This document shows, piece after piece, positions 55,358-63,046 of a DNA stretch of 64,000 bases. The stretch is taken from assembly GCA_963677225.1 (NCBI GenBank), contig OY781923.1:1488001-1552000 (forward strand), read 5' to 3'. Both the position numbers and the translations under genes were made by a program. The notes beneath the pieces were generated by a model. It worked only from the letters and a program-made list of their open reading frames with translations, did not search any database and had not been told where the DNA came from. Source of the stretch: SABI01 sp028532915. Its GTDB lineage: Bacteria > Spirochaetota > Spirochaetia > Sphaerochaetales > Sphaerochaetaceae. Numbering within the stretch: the stretch's first letter is position 1; each line of letters begins with the position of its first letter.

Positions 55358-56579
55358 ACTTTCCGTCTTCCATGATCACGAACTCATTGCCGTTCTCATC
55401 TGTTGCCACGATACTCATATCGTCAGAGCCGAACATGAAATCGGTATGAACATTTGACTGGTTGCATCCGGCGTCACGAAGATTCTGTTCATTCACCTTA
55501 TCATGTTCAAGCTTGAGACAGGTCGGGTATCCTGCACCCAGTGCGAAGTGGCATGACGCATTCTCATCATAGAGAATCGAATTGAAAACCGTATCTGCCC
55601 TGGCGATAGGGGATCTCTGGTCCACAAGAGCTATCTCTCCCACAAATGATGATCCCTCGTCGATTGCAAGATATTTGTGCAGCAGATCCTCTCCTTCTGA
55701 AGCTGTTGCTTCAACGACTTTTCCATCTTTGAAGGTGAATCTCATTTCATTGACCCTGGAGTCGAACAGTGTAACAGGTTTCGTAGTCGTGATGATACCA
55801 TCCACTTTTTTGAAATGTGGTGTGGTGAAGACCTCTTCGGTAGGTATATTCGGATAAAATGGTCGTCCATCTACAGTAAAGTCGCCTCCGCCTTCCCATT
55901 TATGCAGCGGTCCAAGACCGACAGTCACGTCGGTTTGGGAACTTCTGAAGTGAAGGGATGTGATATGTCGCGAATTCAACAGTCCTGCTCTGCGCTCTAT
56001 CGCCTGATTATGCTCTGCAAGAGCCCGAGAGGGATCTTCCTGGTCCAGATGGAGAATGGGTGCCAGAACTCTCCACAGGTCATCTTCTGCGGCCTCTTCT
56101 CCAAGGATGCTCTTCGCCCATGTATCGCTTGGAACACATACCACACACCATGGAACGACATTCGACATCCGCGCTATTCGGGCTTTTCTATGAAACAGTG
56201 AATTGGCTCTTGAATATAGAGCGAGCTTGTCCGGATCGGCGTTTTTCAGAACGTCACGCTCGTCAGTATTGTCGATACGGACATAAGCCCACCCCTCTTC
56301 GATCATCACTTCATCTTCGTTTTCGAAAAAAGGGGGGATATAAGAGAGAGCTTTCTCATCATCCTGCGCTGATAAACGTGAATTGAGCAGTCTCAGATCA
56401 TCTACTCTGATCTCCACGTGAGTCGCACCTTTTTCATAGGCTGCCTGACCTACCTCAGAGGCGAACGGATAACAGGCAAGGCTGGTTTTGATCATCAGAG
56501 ACTGTCCCTTTTCGAGATTTATGCCCTGATTCACGATCATCCGGGCATACTCCCGTTTCATCAATTCTATATCTTTCAT
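55338..56579 (-). CDS. M29 family aminopeptidase (thermophilic aminopeptidase type)
   Basis: The 413-residue cytoplasmic protein cleaves N-terminal residues using two metal ions. All five metal-binding residues of M29 enzymes can be placed: Glu in NIPTEEVFTTP, Glu in VGEIALVD, His in SCHFALG, and His and Asp in NVHTDFMFGSD. Length is normal. AGGAG precedes the ATG. It is the second gene of a pair with a paralogue that has lost these residues; the gap between the two is only four bases. Confidence 0.92.
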   Translation of the reverse strand: MKDIELMKREYARMIVNQGINLEKGQSLMIKTSLACYPFASEVGQAAYEKGATHVEIRVDDLRLLNSRLSAQDDEKALSYIPPFFENEDEVMIEEGWAYVRIDNTDERDVLKNADPDKLALYSRANSLFHRKARIARMSNVVPWCVVCVPSDTWAKSILGEEAAEDDLWRVLAPILHLDQEDPSRALAEHNQAIERRAGLLNSRHITSLHFRSSQTDVTVGLGPLHKWEGGGDFTVDGRPFYPNIPTEEVFTTPHFKKVDGIITTTKPVTLFDSRVNEMRFTFKDGKVVEATASEGEDLLHKYLAIDEGSSFVGEIALVDQRSPIARADTVFNSILYDENASCHFALGAGYPTCLKLEHDKVNEQNLRDAGCNQSNVHTDFMFGSDDMSIVATDENGNEFVIMEDGKFTKDFE

Positions 56580-56582
56580 GTT

Positions 56583-57785
56583 CTATTCTCCTGTATTCAA
56601 AATAAATCTTCCGTTTACCATAAGAGGAAACGTTTGATCCTGTTCATCGATGATATCGACGCATAAGGAAGGTGAGCCGATAGGGACCCTCCCTCTGAAG
56701 TTGCTGATGTTCACTCCTGTCTGTTCTCCGAGTTCCTTTTCATCTTCATAGGTTTTTAGTGCTTCCATATGTTTTGCATCTCCCATTCCCAGAAAAAGAG
56801 AGCTTGTGAACACATCATCGATGACAGGGTCACCATAATAATGGATGTCGTGAGGGAAGATGTGTTCATCTGTGAAGGAGAGGAATCCGGCTTTCGAAGC
56901 TCCATCATCGATTGCGAATATCTTCTCGAGAGCTTCTTTTCCCTCATCCGCATCGTAGCTGACGACTTTTCCGTTTTCAAAGACGAATTTTGCATTCGTG
57001 ACCCATTGTCCGAGCATTCTGAAAGGGCGGGGCGGATATACAATACCGCTGGTATGGCTGCTGTCGGGGATCATGGTGATTCCCCGGTCAAATAGAGAAG
57101 AGATGAAACTTCGCTGATTGTCCAGTATCGAAAGTCTCTGTCTGAATCTGCTTTCCTCTATCATCAGGACTCTGAGATCGGTTTTCGAATCGTAGATATG
57201 CAGTTGTATGCTCTCATGTCTATGAATCTGTCTCAATAGATCCTGATTGAATCTGAGATGATCGACCCATGCCCGGGATGTATCCTCTCTGTCAAGAAAC
57301 AGATGAGAAGCGAATAAGGACCACATACGGTCAAGTGTATCGTCACCTTTACCGAACACTTTCTCCGCCCACAGCCTGTGAGGTATGGCAGCGACGGCAA
57401 ACGGAGCCACCTCTCTATTGAGCTGAGGAGGGCCCAGATTTCCTGCGCGTTGCAGAAGAGGCGGCTGTGACACTATCTGATCGGGTGAGTAATCCGAGAG
57501 ATCATTGTCGAGGTCGGCATCACTCAGTCTCAGAAGGACCTTCTGAATGGAGGTCTCGCTGATAAGCTCATGTTCGACAGGGGTGACAGAGAAAACCTCT
57601 TTCACTTTTCCCTCTTCGACCAGTACGATCGAAACGGGGACTTTCGTGATCTCACTCGCCATCTGAGCCAGATCCTGGGCGAACTGAAGATTCCCTTCGC
57701 CTGTGTTAATCGAAAGGCCTTCTCCTTCACAGAGATTGAGAGAGATGCCGATGATGATGTCCATATATTTCTTTCTGTAATCCAT
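56583..57785 (-). CDS. M29 peptidase-like paralogue without metal ligands
   Basis: This 400-residue protein aligns along its length with the neighbouring M29 aminopeptidase; shared markers are FVFENGKVVSYDADEG against FTFKDGKVVEATASEG. None of the five metal-binding residues is kept: the segments read DSSHTSGIV, AGFLSFTDE, SSLFLGMG and NISNFRGRVP where the active enzyme has Glu, Glu, His, His and Asp. It cannot work as an ordinary M29 peptidase. AAGGA precedes its ATG and the frame is intact, so it is a maintained gene, not a decaying one. A partner or regulatory subunit of the active enzyme is the simplest reading. Confidence 0.8.
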   Translation of the reverse strand: MDYRKKYMDIIIGISLNLCEGEGLSINTGEGNLQFAQDLAQMASEITKVPVSIVLVEEGKVKEVFSVTPVEHELISETSIQKVLLRLSDADLDNDLSDYSPDQIVSQPPLLQRAGNLGPPQLNREVAPFAVAAIPHRLWAEKVFGKGDDTLDRMWSLFASHLFLDREDTSRAWVDHLRFNQDLLRQIHRHESIQLHIYDSKTDLRVLMIEESRFRQRLSILDNQRSFISSLFDRGITMIPDSSHTSGIVYPPRPFRMLGQWVTNAKFVFENGKVVSYDADEGKEALEKIFAIDDGASKAGFLSFTDEHIFPHDIHYYGDPVIDDVFTSSLFLGMGDAKHMEALKTYEDEKELGEQTGVNISNFRGRVPIGSPSLCVDIIDEQDQTFPLMVNGRFILNTGE

Positions 57786-57877
57786 ACTATTCCTTTTTCT
57801 CAGTGCATCATACTATAATGACGATCGGGGAGAAAGGTCAATTATTACGATCAGTTGAGGAAATTCGTAAAAAACCC

Positions 57878-57906
57878 TTGACCAGTTCATGATATTTCGC
57901 TATAAA
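57878..57906 (+). promoter_or_regulatory. Promoter of tRNA-Gly
   Basis: TTGACC (57878-57883), a 17-base spacer and TATAAA (57901-57906) form a strong sigma70 promoter 27 bases before the tRNA. Confidence 0.75.
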
Positions 57907-57932
57907 TTACATCCATACGAAAGAGCGATCCT

Positions 57933-58003
57933 GCGCCTGTGGTATAGTGGTATTACCTCAGCCTTCCAAGCTGAAGAGGCGGGTTCGATTCCCGTCGGGC
58001 GCT
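57933..58003 (+). tRNA. tRNA-Gly (anticodon TCC)
   Basis: The 71-base gene has acceptor GCGCCTG/CGGGCGC with a T discriminator, anticodon stem TCAGC/GCTGA around CTTCCAA, and a T arm with GTTCGATTC. The anticodon TCC reads glycine codons GGA and GGG. CCA is not encoded. Confidence 0.94.
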
Positions 58004-58006
58004 CTC

Positions 58007-58040
58007 AAAAAAGTTCCTGCATTTATGCGGGGACTTTTTT
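58007..58040 (+). terminator. Bidirectional terminator between tRNA-Gly and the DUF1801 gene
   Basis: A 14-bp stem (58007-58020 with 58027-58040, two G-T pairs, 6-base loop) is flanked by six A and six T residues. It ends the tRNA-Gly transcript and, read from the other side, the DUF1801 gene whose stop codon touches it at 58040. Confidence 0.85.
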
Positions 58041-58417
58041 CATAATGTACCATCCTCTTTCATCTCTTCGATTCTACAATTGATGATCTTGCGTATCAGA
58101 TGGACGGGCAGAGGTCTGTCCAAAGGGAAATGAACGGACCCTTTTGTGCACACGAACCCTTTCAATTCATCCCGGAGATTCACTATGGGGTTCGGTGTCG
58201 GATATAGAGCCACGTGGTTCTTGGCTCCACCGAAATGGCAGATGTTCTTCTTGTGATAAAACGTAGGCAGTCCGTATCTGATCGTCTGTTCGTACTGGCA
58301 TGGTAGAGCTTCGATGATAATTGAACGAAGCTGAACGAGAAGCTCTTTCGCCGGTGAGTCGAATGAATCTATGTAGGCGAAAACCGGATCTGTCTCATGA
58401 AATATCTCATTTTTCAT
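58040..58417 (-). CDS. DUF1801 (YdhG-like) protein
   Basis: The 125-residue protein shows the DUF1801 pattern: YIDSFDSPAKELLVQLRSII near 13-32, the TIRYGLPTF core near 52, and a C-terminal helix with PLDRPLPVHLIRKII. Members are small cytoplasmic proteins distantly related to frataxin-like folds; their role is unknown. ATG 58417 follows AAAGGAT; the longer frame to 58507 lacks such a signal. The 291-base gap to feoA holds the feo promoter and operator, and otherwise nothing I can name. Confidence 0.8.
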   Translation of the reverse strand: MKNEIFHETDPVFAYIDSFDSPAKELLVQLRSIIIEALPCQYEQTIRYGLPTFYHKKNICHFGGAKNHVALYPTPNPIVNLRDELKGFVCTKGSVHFPLDRPLPVHLIRKIINCRIEEMKEDGTL

Positions 58418-58636
58418 TTTATATCCTTTATTACTCAAGTATAGGGGGGAATGCCGGTGAGGTAAAGTCTGGATTTTTATTGCAATTCTGTGAACTCCCG
58501 TTAACAAAAGGATCCATCTTTTAAATGAATATCTATGTAAATCTATTTATTGTAAATAATAATATGATTTTTATGTGTTAAATCGAGTCGATGTGTCCTT
58601 CGGATTCAGATTATAATTCTTTTTTTAAATTCCTGA

Positions 58637-58665
58637 TTGACAATAAAAGTTAATCTGGATAAACT
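58637..58665 (+). promoter_or_regulatory. Promoter of the feo operon
   Basis: TTGACA (58637-58642), a 17-base spacer and TAAACT (58660-58665) form a good sigma70 promoter. The transcript would start near 58672, just before the palindrome proposed as operator. Confidence 0.7.
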
Positions 58666-58678
58666 GTCAGTATCGATA

Positions 58679-58696
58679 TTAAGTAGTACTATTTAA
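58679..58696 (+). promoter_or_regulatory. Palindromic operator candidate before feoA
   Basis: TTAAGTAGTACTATTTAA is an 18-base palindrome with one mismatched pair. It lies between the expected transcript start and the feoA Shine-Dalgarno. Its size and place suit a dimeric repressor that blocks transcription; the DtxR-family gene downstream of feoB is the obvious candidate. The sequence is not the classic DtxR or Fur box, so the pairing is inference. Confidence 0.5.
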
Positions 58697-58708
58697 AGAG
58701 GAACAATT

Positions 58709-58921
58709 ATGACTTTGACTGAAGGCATGCCGAACACATCATATACTATCACCGATATTGTCGCAAAAGAGGATGGAATGAAGGATTTCCTCTTCTCTTT
58801 GGGATGTTTTCCCGGTGAAGATATCACGATCATCAGCCAGCTGGCTTCGAATATGATCGTGAATATCAAAGATGCGAGATACAGCATAGACAGTGAACTC
58901 GCAAAAGCGATCGTCGTCTGA
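58709..58921 (+). CDS. feoA: Ferrous iron transport protein A
   Basis: The 70-residue SH3-like protein supports the FeoB iron transporter. It has the small-barrel pattern SLGCFPGEDITIISQLASN and ends in DSELAKAIVV, typical of FeoA. AGAGGA precedes the ATG. It heads the operon with feoB and a small Cys-rich gene. Confidence 0.9.
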   Translation: MTLTEGMPNTSYTITDIVAKEDGMKDFLFSLGCFPGEDITIISQLASNMIVNIKDARYSIDSELAKAIVV

Positions 58922-58974
58922 GCCGATTCGGACAGATTATCGCCTCGAAAGAAAACGATACGAAGGAGTTATAG

Positions 58975-60987
58975 ATGAAAATCGCATTAGCAGGTAATCC
59001 GAACAGTGGGAAGACCACTCTCTTCAATGCTCTGACAGGTAAGATTGAGCATGTGGGAAACTGGCCCGGTGTCACAGTCGAGAAAAAAGAAGGTTCAATA
59101 AAGAGATCACTTAACGGATCTTCCGAGAAGATGACGGTTGTCGACCTTCCCGGAGCCTACTCTTGTTCGCCATATACTCAGGAAGAGTCGATAACAAAAG
59201 ATTTCGTCATGAAGGAACAACCTGATGTCATACTGAATATCGTAGATGCGACAAATCTTTCGAGATCCCTGTTTTTCACCTCGCAGCTGCTCGAACTCGG
59301 TATTCCCGTGGTTGTAGCTTTGAATAAATCAGATCTCAATGTAAAACAGAAAACTGTCATCGATACTCTGCTGCTCAGCGAAAAACTACATTGTCCGGTC
59401 GTCGATACTGTGGCAACAAAAGGAGGTGCTTCCAATGGTCTCTCTCAGCTGGTGCAGGCTATCTTCGGAGCCTATTTGAGCAAGGAGAAACAAAGGTCTC
59501 TCGGAATCCGCAATGCTCAGACGGCGGCAACGAAGGAAGAGGTGCAGAAAGTCGATGAAAAGCGGTTCAAAGTCATCGCCTCAATTGTGAAGGAAGTCGA
59601 ACGGAGAAATGTTCATTCATCATCCCAGAAGATGGGGGATGCGATAGACCGTGTCGTCGCTCACAAATGGCTCGGCATTCCGATATTTGTTCTGGTTATC
59701 TGGTTCGTCTTCTCGCTTTCTCAGTCGTGGCTGGGACCGTTTCTTGCCGATTTCTTCGTCGGATTGATTGACGGCCTCTATGCTTTAGTCGATTCTGCCA
59801 TGGGTGATTCGGTGAATCCTGTACTCCATTCTCTGCTTCTTGACGGGATTATAGGCGGGGTAGGAGCAGTAATAGGATTTCTTCCTCTTATCATGGTGCT
59901 GTTTTTCACTCTTGCTCTTCTTGAGGATGTGGGGTATATGGCACGGGTTGCTGTGGTTATGGACCGTTTTTTCAAGAAGATCGGTCTTTCAGGGAAATCG
60001 ATCATCCCTATGATCGTCAGTACCGGCTGTGCGATTCCCGGCGTCATGGCGACAAGGACCATCAAGAACGAACGACAGCGCAGAACTACGGCAATGCTTT
60101 CACCGTTTATGCCGTGCGGAGCAAAACTTCCGATCATAGCGCTGTTTTCCGGGATATTCTTCAACGAGAACAGCTGGGTGGGAACTTCGATGTACATGCT
60201 TGCAATCATAGTTGTTATTGTAAGCGGGCTTGTGATCAGAAAGATAACAGGTGATACGAGTCAGTCCTATTTTATTATGGAGCTTCCTGAATACAGGGTC
60301 CCTAGTGTAAAGAGAGCCGCTTTGTCAATGCTCAACAGAGCGAAAGCATTCATTATAAAGGCCGGAACGATCATTCTCGTATGTAATGCAGTCGTTCAGC
60401 TTCTGCAGACGTTCAACTGGTCGTTCCAGGTAGTCGGCGAGAGCAATCCCGGCCAGAGCATCCTTGCTTCCATAGCATCACCTATTGCCTTCTTGTTCAT
60501 CCCTCTCGGATTCGGAATCTGGCAGTTTGCAGCTGCAGCGATCACAGGGTTTATTGCCAAGGAGAATGTAGTAGGAACGTTGGCTGTGACCTTCGCCATT
60601 ACAAATTTCATCGACGTCGAAGAGCTTGCTCTTGTCGGCGGAACGACAGAGGTCATGGCCGTGTTCGGTATAGGTTCTGTCGCAGCTTTAGCGTATCTGG
60701 TGTTCAACCTGTTCACTCCTCCCTGTTTTGCTGCAATCGGAGCGATGAATGCCGAACTTGAATCCAAGAAATGGCTGTTCGGAGCTATCGGGTATCAGTT
60801 GGGAACCGGATATACGCTGGCATTCTTTGTCTATCAGTTCGGAACTCTCTTCACAACAGGCAGTTTCGGTACGGCGTTCGTCCCCGGTCTGATAGCTGTG
60901 GCGGCGATGATCGGTTTCATCATCTATCTGATTAAGAGACCGAAGGCTGTTCAAAGTGTCAGTAGAACAGTCAAGGTCGGAGCATAA
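58975..60987 (+). CDS. feoB: Ferrous iron transporter FeoB
   Basis: FeoB imports ferrous iron across the inner membrane. The 670-residue protein has an N-terminal G domain (G1 GNPNSGKTT near 8, VDLPGAYSC near 49, NKSDL near 118), a helical linker, and a membrane part with about ten helices. The two Gate motifs include STGCAIPGVMATRT and MPCGAKLPI near 350-390. Length is slightly under the usual 700-770. It is 53 bases after feoA. Confidence 0.96.
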   Translation: MKIALAGNPNSGKTTLFNALTGKIEHVGNWPGVTVEKKEGSIKRSLNGSSEKMTVVDLPGAYSCSPYTQEESITKDFVMKEQPDVILNIVDATNLSRSLFFTSQLLELGIPVVVALNKSDLNVKQKTVIDTLLLSEKLHCPVVDTVATKGGASNGLSQLVQAIFGAYLSKEKQRSLGIRNAQTAATKEEVQKVDEKRFKVIASIVKEVERRNVHSSSQKMGDAIDRVVAHKWLGIPIFVLVIWFVFSLSQSWLGPFLADFFVGLIDGLYALVDSAMGDSVNPVLHSLLLDGIIGGVGAVIGFLPLIMVLFFTLALLEDVGYMARVAVVMDRFFKKIGLSGKSIIPMIVSTGCAIPGVMATRTIKNERQRRTTAMLSPFMPCGAKLPIIALFSGIFFNENSWVGTSMYMLAIIVVIVSGLVIRKITGDTSQSYFIMELPEYRVPSVKRAALSMLNRAKAFIIKAGTIILVCNAVVQLLQTFNWSFQVVGESNPGQSILASIASPIAFLFIPLGFGIWQFAAAAITGFIAKENVVGTLAVTFAITNFIDVEELALVGGTTEVMAVFGIGSVAALAYLVFNLFTPPCFAAIGAMNAELESKKWLFGAIGYQLGTGYTLAFFVYQFGTLFTTGSFGTAFVPGLIAVAAMIGFIIYLIKRPKAVQSVSRTVKVGA

Positions 60988-61007
60988 GCTCGAAAGAGGA
61001 AAACCTT

Positions 61008-61157
61008 ATGGGAAATATCATAGTATTAGGTATAATTGGCCTTGTGGTTGGTCTTTCGATCTACAAGATCGTGAAAGACAAGAAGAACAATGTCAAATGT
61101 TCAGGCTGTTCGGCCTGTCCGATGAACAGCAACTGCAATACGCATCATTCAAAATAA
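61008..61157 (+). CDS. FeoB-associated Cys-rich membrane protein
   Basis: This 49-residue protein has one membrane helix (about 3-18, NIIVLGIIGLVVGLSI) followed by a basic segment and the cluster CSGCSACPMNSNC near 31-43, with four cysteines. Small proteins of this kind follow feoB in many anaerobes and are thought to assist iron transport. AGAGGA (60995-61000) precedes the ATG by seven bases. It is the last gene of the feo operon. Confidence 0.85.
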   Translation: MGNIIVLGIIGLVVGLSIYKIVKDKKNNVKCSGCSACPMNSNCNTHHSK

Positions 61158-61172
61158 CGTATATACACTGAA

Positions 61173-61203
61173 AGGTCCGCCTGAACGGCGGACCTGATTT
61201 TCA
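61173..61203 (+). terminator. Terminator of the feo operon
   Basis: AGGTCCGCC (61173-61181) and GGCGGACCT (61187-61195) form a perfect 9-bp stem with a 5-base loop, followed by GATTTTC. It separates the feo operon from the convergent DtxR-family gene. Confidence 0.8.
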
Positions 61204-61214
61204 TAAAAAGGCAT

Positions 61215-61916
61215 TCAGATCACTCTGTAGCACAAATAGTGGGCGGTCGAGAGAGGAATCTTGATGGTGAAGTTGTTGTTTTCCACTTCCATGCTCTCAT
61301 CGGTGAGAAACTCTCTTGCGATGATCTTTGTTCCTGGATAGAGATTATGCATATTGCAGAACTTCAGCAGTCCCTGCACGGCCTCACCCTCTTCGGTGAT
61401 CCTGATCACTTCGAGGGGAACGTTTAACGGAGCGCTATCGAGGCGGGGTGCCGAGATGAGCGCATGCTCTGCCTCGCATCCGGGGAACGGGTTGCCGTGA
61501 GGACAACGGTCCGGTTTGCCGAAGAATTCATAGAGATACTCGGTGAATTCGTCACTGATCGTATGCTGAAGTCTCTGGGCTTCATCGTCAGCTTTTTCCC
61601 AGGGATAATTCATCCTCTTAATCAGCATATATTCGGCAAGATAGTGCTTTGTCAGCACCTTGATTCCGTATGATCGACCGAGCTGTGTAAGGGTAATGTT
61701 CCTGTAGGTATCCTGCTGGGCCAGATTAAGCAGTTTCAGACGTTTGATAGCCTGGTTTACCGCAGGCTTCGAAACATTGAGCTTTTTAGCAAGCTGGGAA
61801 TTCAGGACCTTCCCGTATTCCCGTTCCAGCAGGAACATCGTCACAAGGTAATTCAGAGCTGCCGGAAACTTCTCTTGTAGCTGTTCAAAGGTTAATTCAT
61901 TCTTTTCCATCGACAT
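61215..61916 (-). CDS. DtxR-family metal-dependent regulator
   Basis: The 233-residue protein has an N-terminal winged helix (KVLNSQLAKKLNVSKPAVNQ near 35-55) and a dimerisation domain with the metal-binding signature GKPDRCPHGNPFPGC. Other ligands are within KHYLAEYML and LQHTISDEF. A C-terminal FeoA/SH3-like domain completes it (about 155-233). It is convergent with the feo operon and is the likely iron or manganese sensor that represses it. ATG 61916 or 61910 is the start; neither has a good Shine-Dalgarno. The 176-base gap upstream holds a short inverted repeat, AACTCA-AC-TGAGTT (61940-61953), which may be its own operator. Confidence 0.88.
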   Translation of the reverse strand: MSMEKNELTFEQLQEKFPAALNYLVTMFLLEREYGKVLNSQLAKKLNVSKPAVNQAIKRLKLLNLAQQDTYRNITLTQLGRSYGIKVLTKHYLAEYMLIKRMNYPWEKADDEAQRLQHTISDEFTEYLYEFFGKPDRCPHGNPFPGCEAEHALISAPRLDSAPLNVPLEVIRITEEGEAVQGLLKFCNMHNLYPGTKIIAREFLTDESMEVENNNFTIKIPLSTAHYLCYRVI

Positions 61917-62092
61917 AAGTGTAATGCACTGAGGAGAAAAACTCAACTGAGTTGATCCTTTATGTGAGATCGAGTCGAGATTGCATGTTTTTCATCTTTT
62001 TATTAATCTGTTGCACATACTATGGATTATTCGCGGAAGAAAGGGTACAGTACTCATTCGTGAACAAATTAATGTAAAGTCAGAGGTGATAT

Positions 62093-62329
62093 ATGGGTAT
62101 CAGAGGAGAAGTATTCTCGACAAAACTCGTTACGGGAGACAGAACCTATTTCTTTAATGTGAAAGAGAATGTCTATGGAGATAAATTTCTGAATATTGTC
62201 GAGAGCAGAGGGACGGACGGAGGATCGGGACGTTTTATCAGACAGTCGATTCTGATTTATCAGGAAGACCTTGGAGAATTCATCAAGGAGTTTCAGAAGA
62301 CTCTTGATTTTCTCAAACAGAATCAATAG
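62093..62329 (+). CDS. PUR-family nucleic-acid-binding protein (DUF3276)
   Basis: The 78-residue protein matches the small bacterial PUR-alpha-like family: MGIRGEVFSTKLVTGDRTYF, then GDKFLNIVESRG, and a final helix with YQEDLGEFIKEFQ. The Borrelia member binds DNA and RNA and controls gene expression; others occur in Bacteroidetes. AGAGGTG lies six bases before the ATG. Its last bases overlap the convergent rnhB gene by 7. Its presence is one of the better taxonomic hints in the window. Confidence 0.88.
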   Translation: MGIRGEVFSTKLVTGDRTYFFNVKENVYGDKFLNIVESRGTDGGSGRFIRQSILIYQEDLGEFIKEFQKTLDFLKQNQ

Positions 62330-62889
62330 AGAGTTTTGACCCTGAATGATGTGCGGTGTATGGGCGAGAGTCCGAACCGTGCACACAGCTCGAGGTGTTC
62401 TTTTGTAGGATATCCTTTATGCTTTTCAAAATGCCATTGCGGATAGAGATGGGAGCATTTGATCATGATCTCATCTCTTGCTGTCTTGGCAAGTATGCTT
62501 GCGGCCATAATCTGGTAAATCAGAGAGTCTCCTTTGATGACGGCTTTCGCCGGATGGGAAGTGATACACACCTGATTGCCGTCAAACAGAACCTGGTCGA
62601 ACAGGATATTGCGGTCACACAGCTGCTGGTAACATCTGTGCATCGTATGAAGTGTCGCCTGAAGAATATTGATCGAGTCGATGATCTTATGGGACGAGAA
62701 GCAGATACTGTAGGCGACGGCTTTCTCTTTTATGATGACTGCCGCCTTTTCTCTCTTTTTCTCGCTGAGTTTCTTCGAGTCATTGAGTATTTCCACGGGA
62801 AAGTCCTGCGGCAGAACTACAGCGGCTGCACAGACCGGTCCTGCAATAGGACCCCTTCCGGCTTCATCGATTCCACAGATAATTGACAT
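62323..62889 (-). CDS. rnhB: Ribonuclease HII
   Basis: RNase HII removes RNA from RNA-DNA hybrids and single ribonucleotides from DNA. The 188-residue protein has CGIDEAGRGPIAGPV near 5-19 with the catalytic Asp and Glu, ILNDSKKLSEKKRE near 34, and AASILAKTARDE near 130. The length is normal. It is divergent from smc and overlaps the end of the PUR gene by 7 bases. Confidence 0.95.
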   Translation of the reverse strand: MSIICGIDEAGRGPIAGPVCAAAVVLPQDFPVEILNDSKKLSEKKREKAAVIIKEKAVAYSICFSSHKIIDSINILQATLHTMHRCYQQLCDRNILFDQVLFDGNQVCITSHPAKAVIKGDSLIYQIMAASILAKTARDEIMIKCSHLYPQWHFEKHKGYPTKEHLELCARFGLSPIHRTSFRVKTLY

Positions 62890-62918
62890 GCCGATACCTT
62901 AATGGGATACAAGAGACT

Positions 62919-62947
62919 TTGTCAATGTAGGCTCTCTATGCTATAAT
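62919..62947 (+). promoter_or_regulatory. Promoter of smc
   Basis: TTGTCA (62919-62924), a 17-base spacer and TATAAT (62942-62947, perfect) form a strong sigma70 promoter about 100 bases upstream of the smc start. The same TTGTCAA element read backwards gives a TTGACA for rnhB, whose -10 (TTAAGG) is poor. Confidence 0.65.
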
Positions 62948-63046
62948 CCTGTAATATCCTATTTGAGGGAACAAAAAAGGGACTTTATTTCCGTTCATTG
63001 ATCCCGGAATAACGATATTGAATATACATTTTCACTGGAGACGAAA

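Noticed and set aside
61940..61953. AACTCA-AC-TGAGTT as a certain DtxR operator
   Set aside because: It differs from the feo palindrome, so it is mentioned only as a possibility under the regulator gene.
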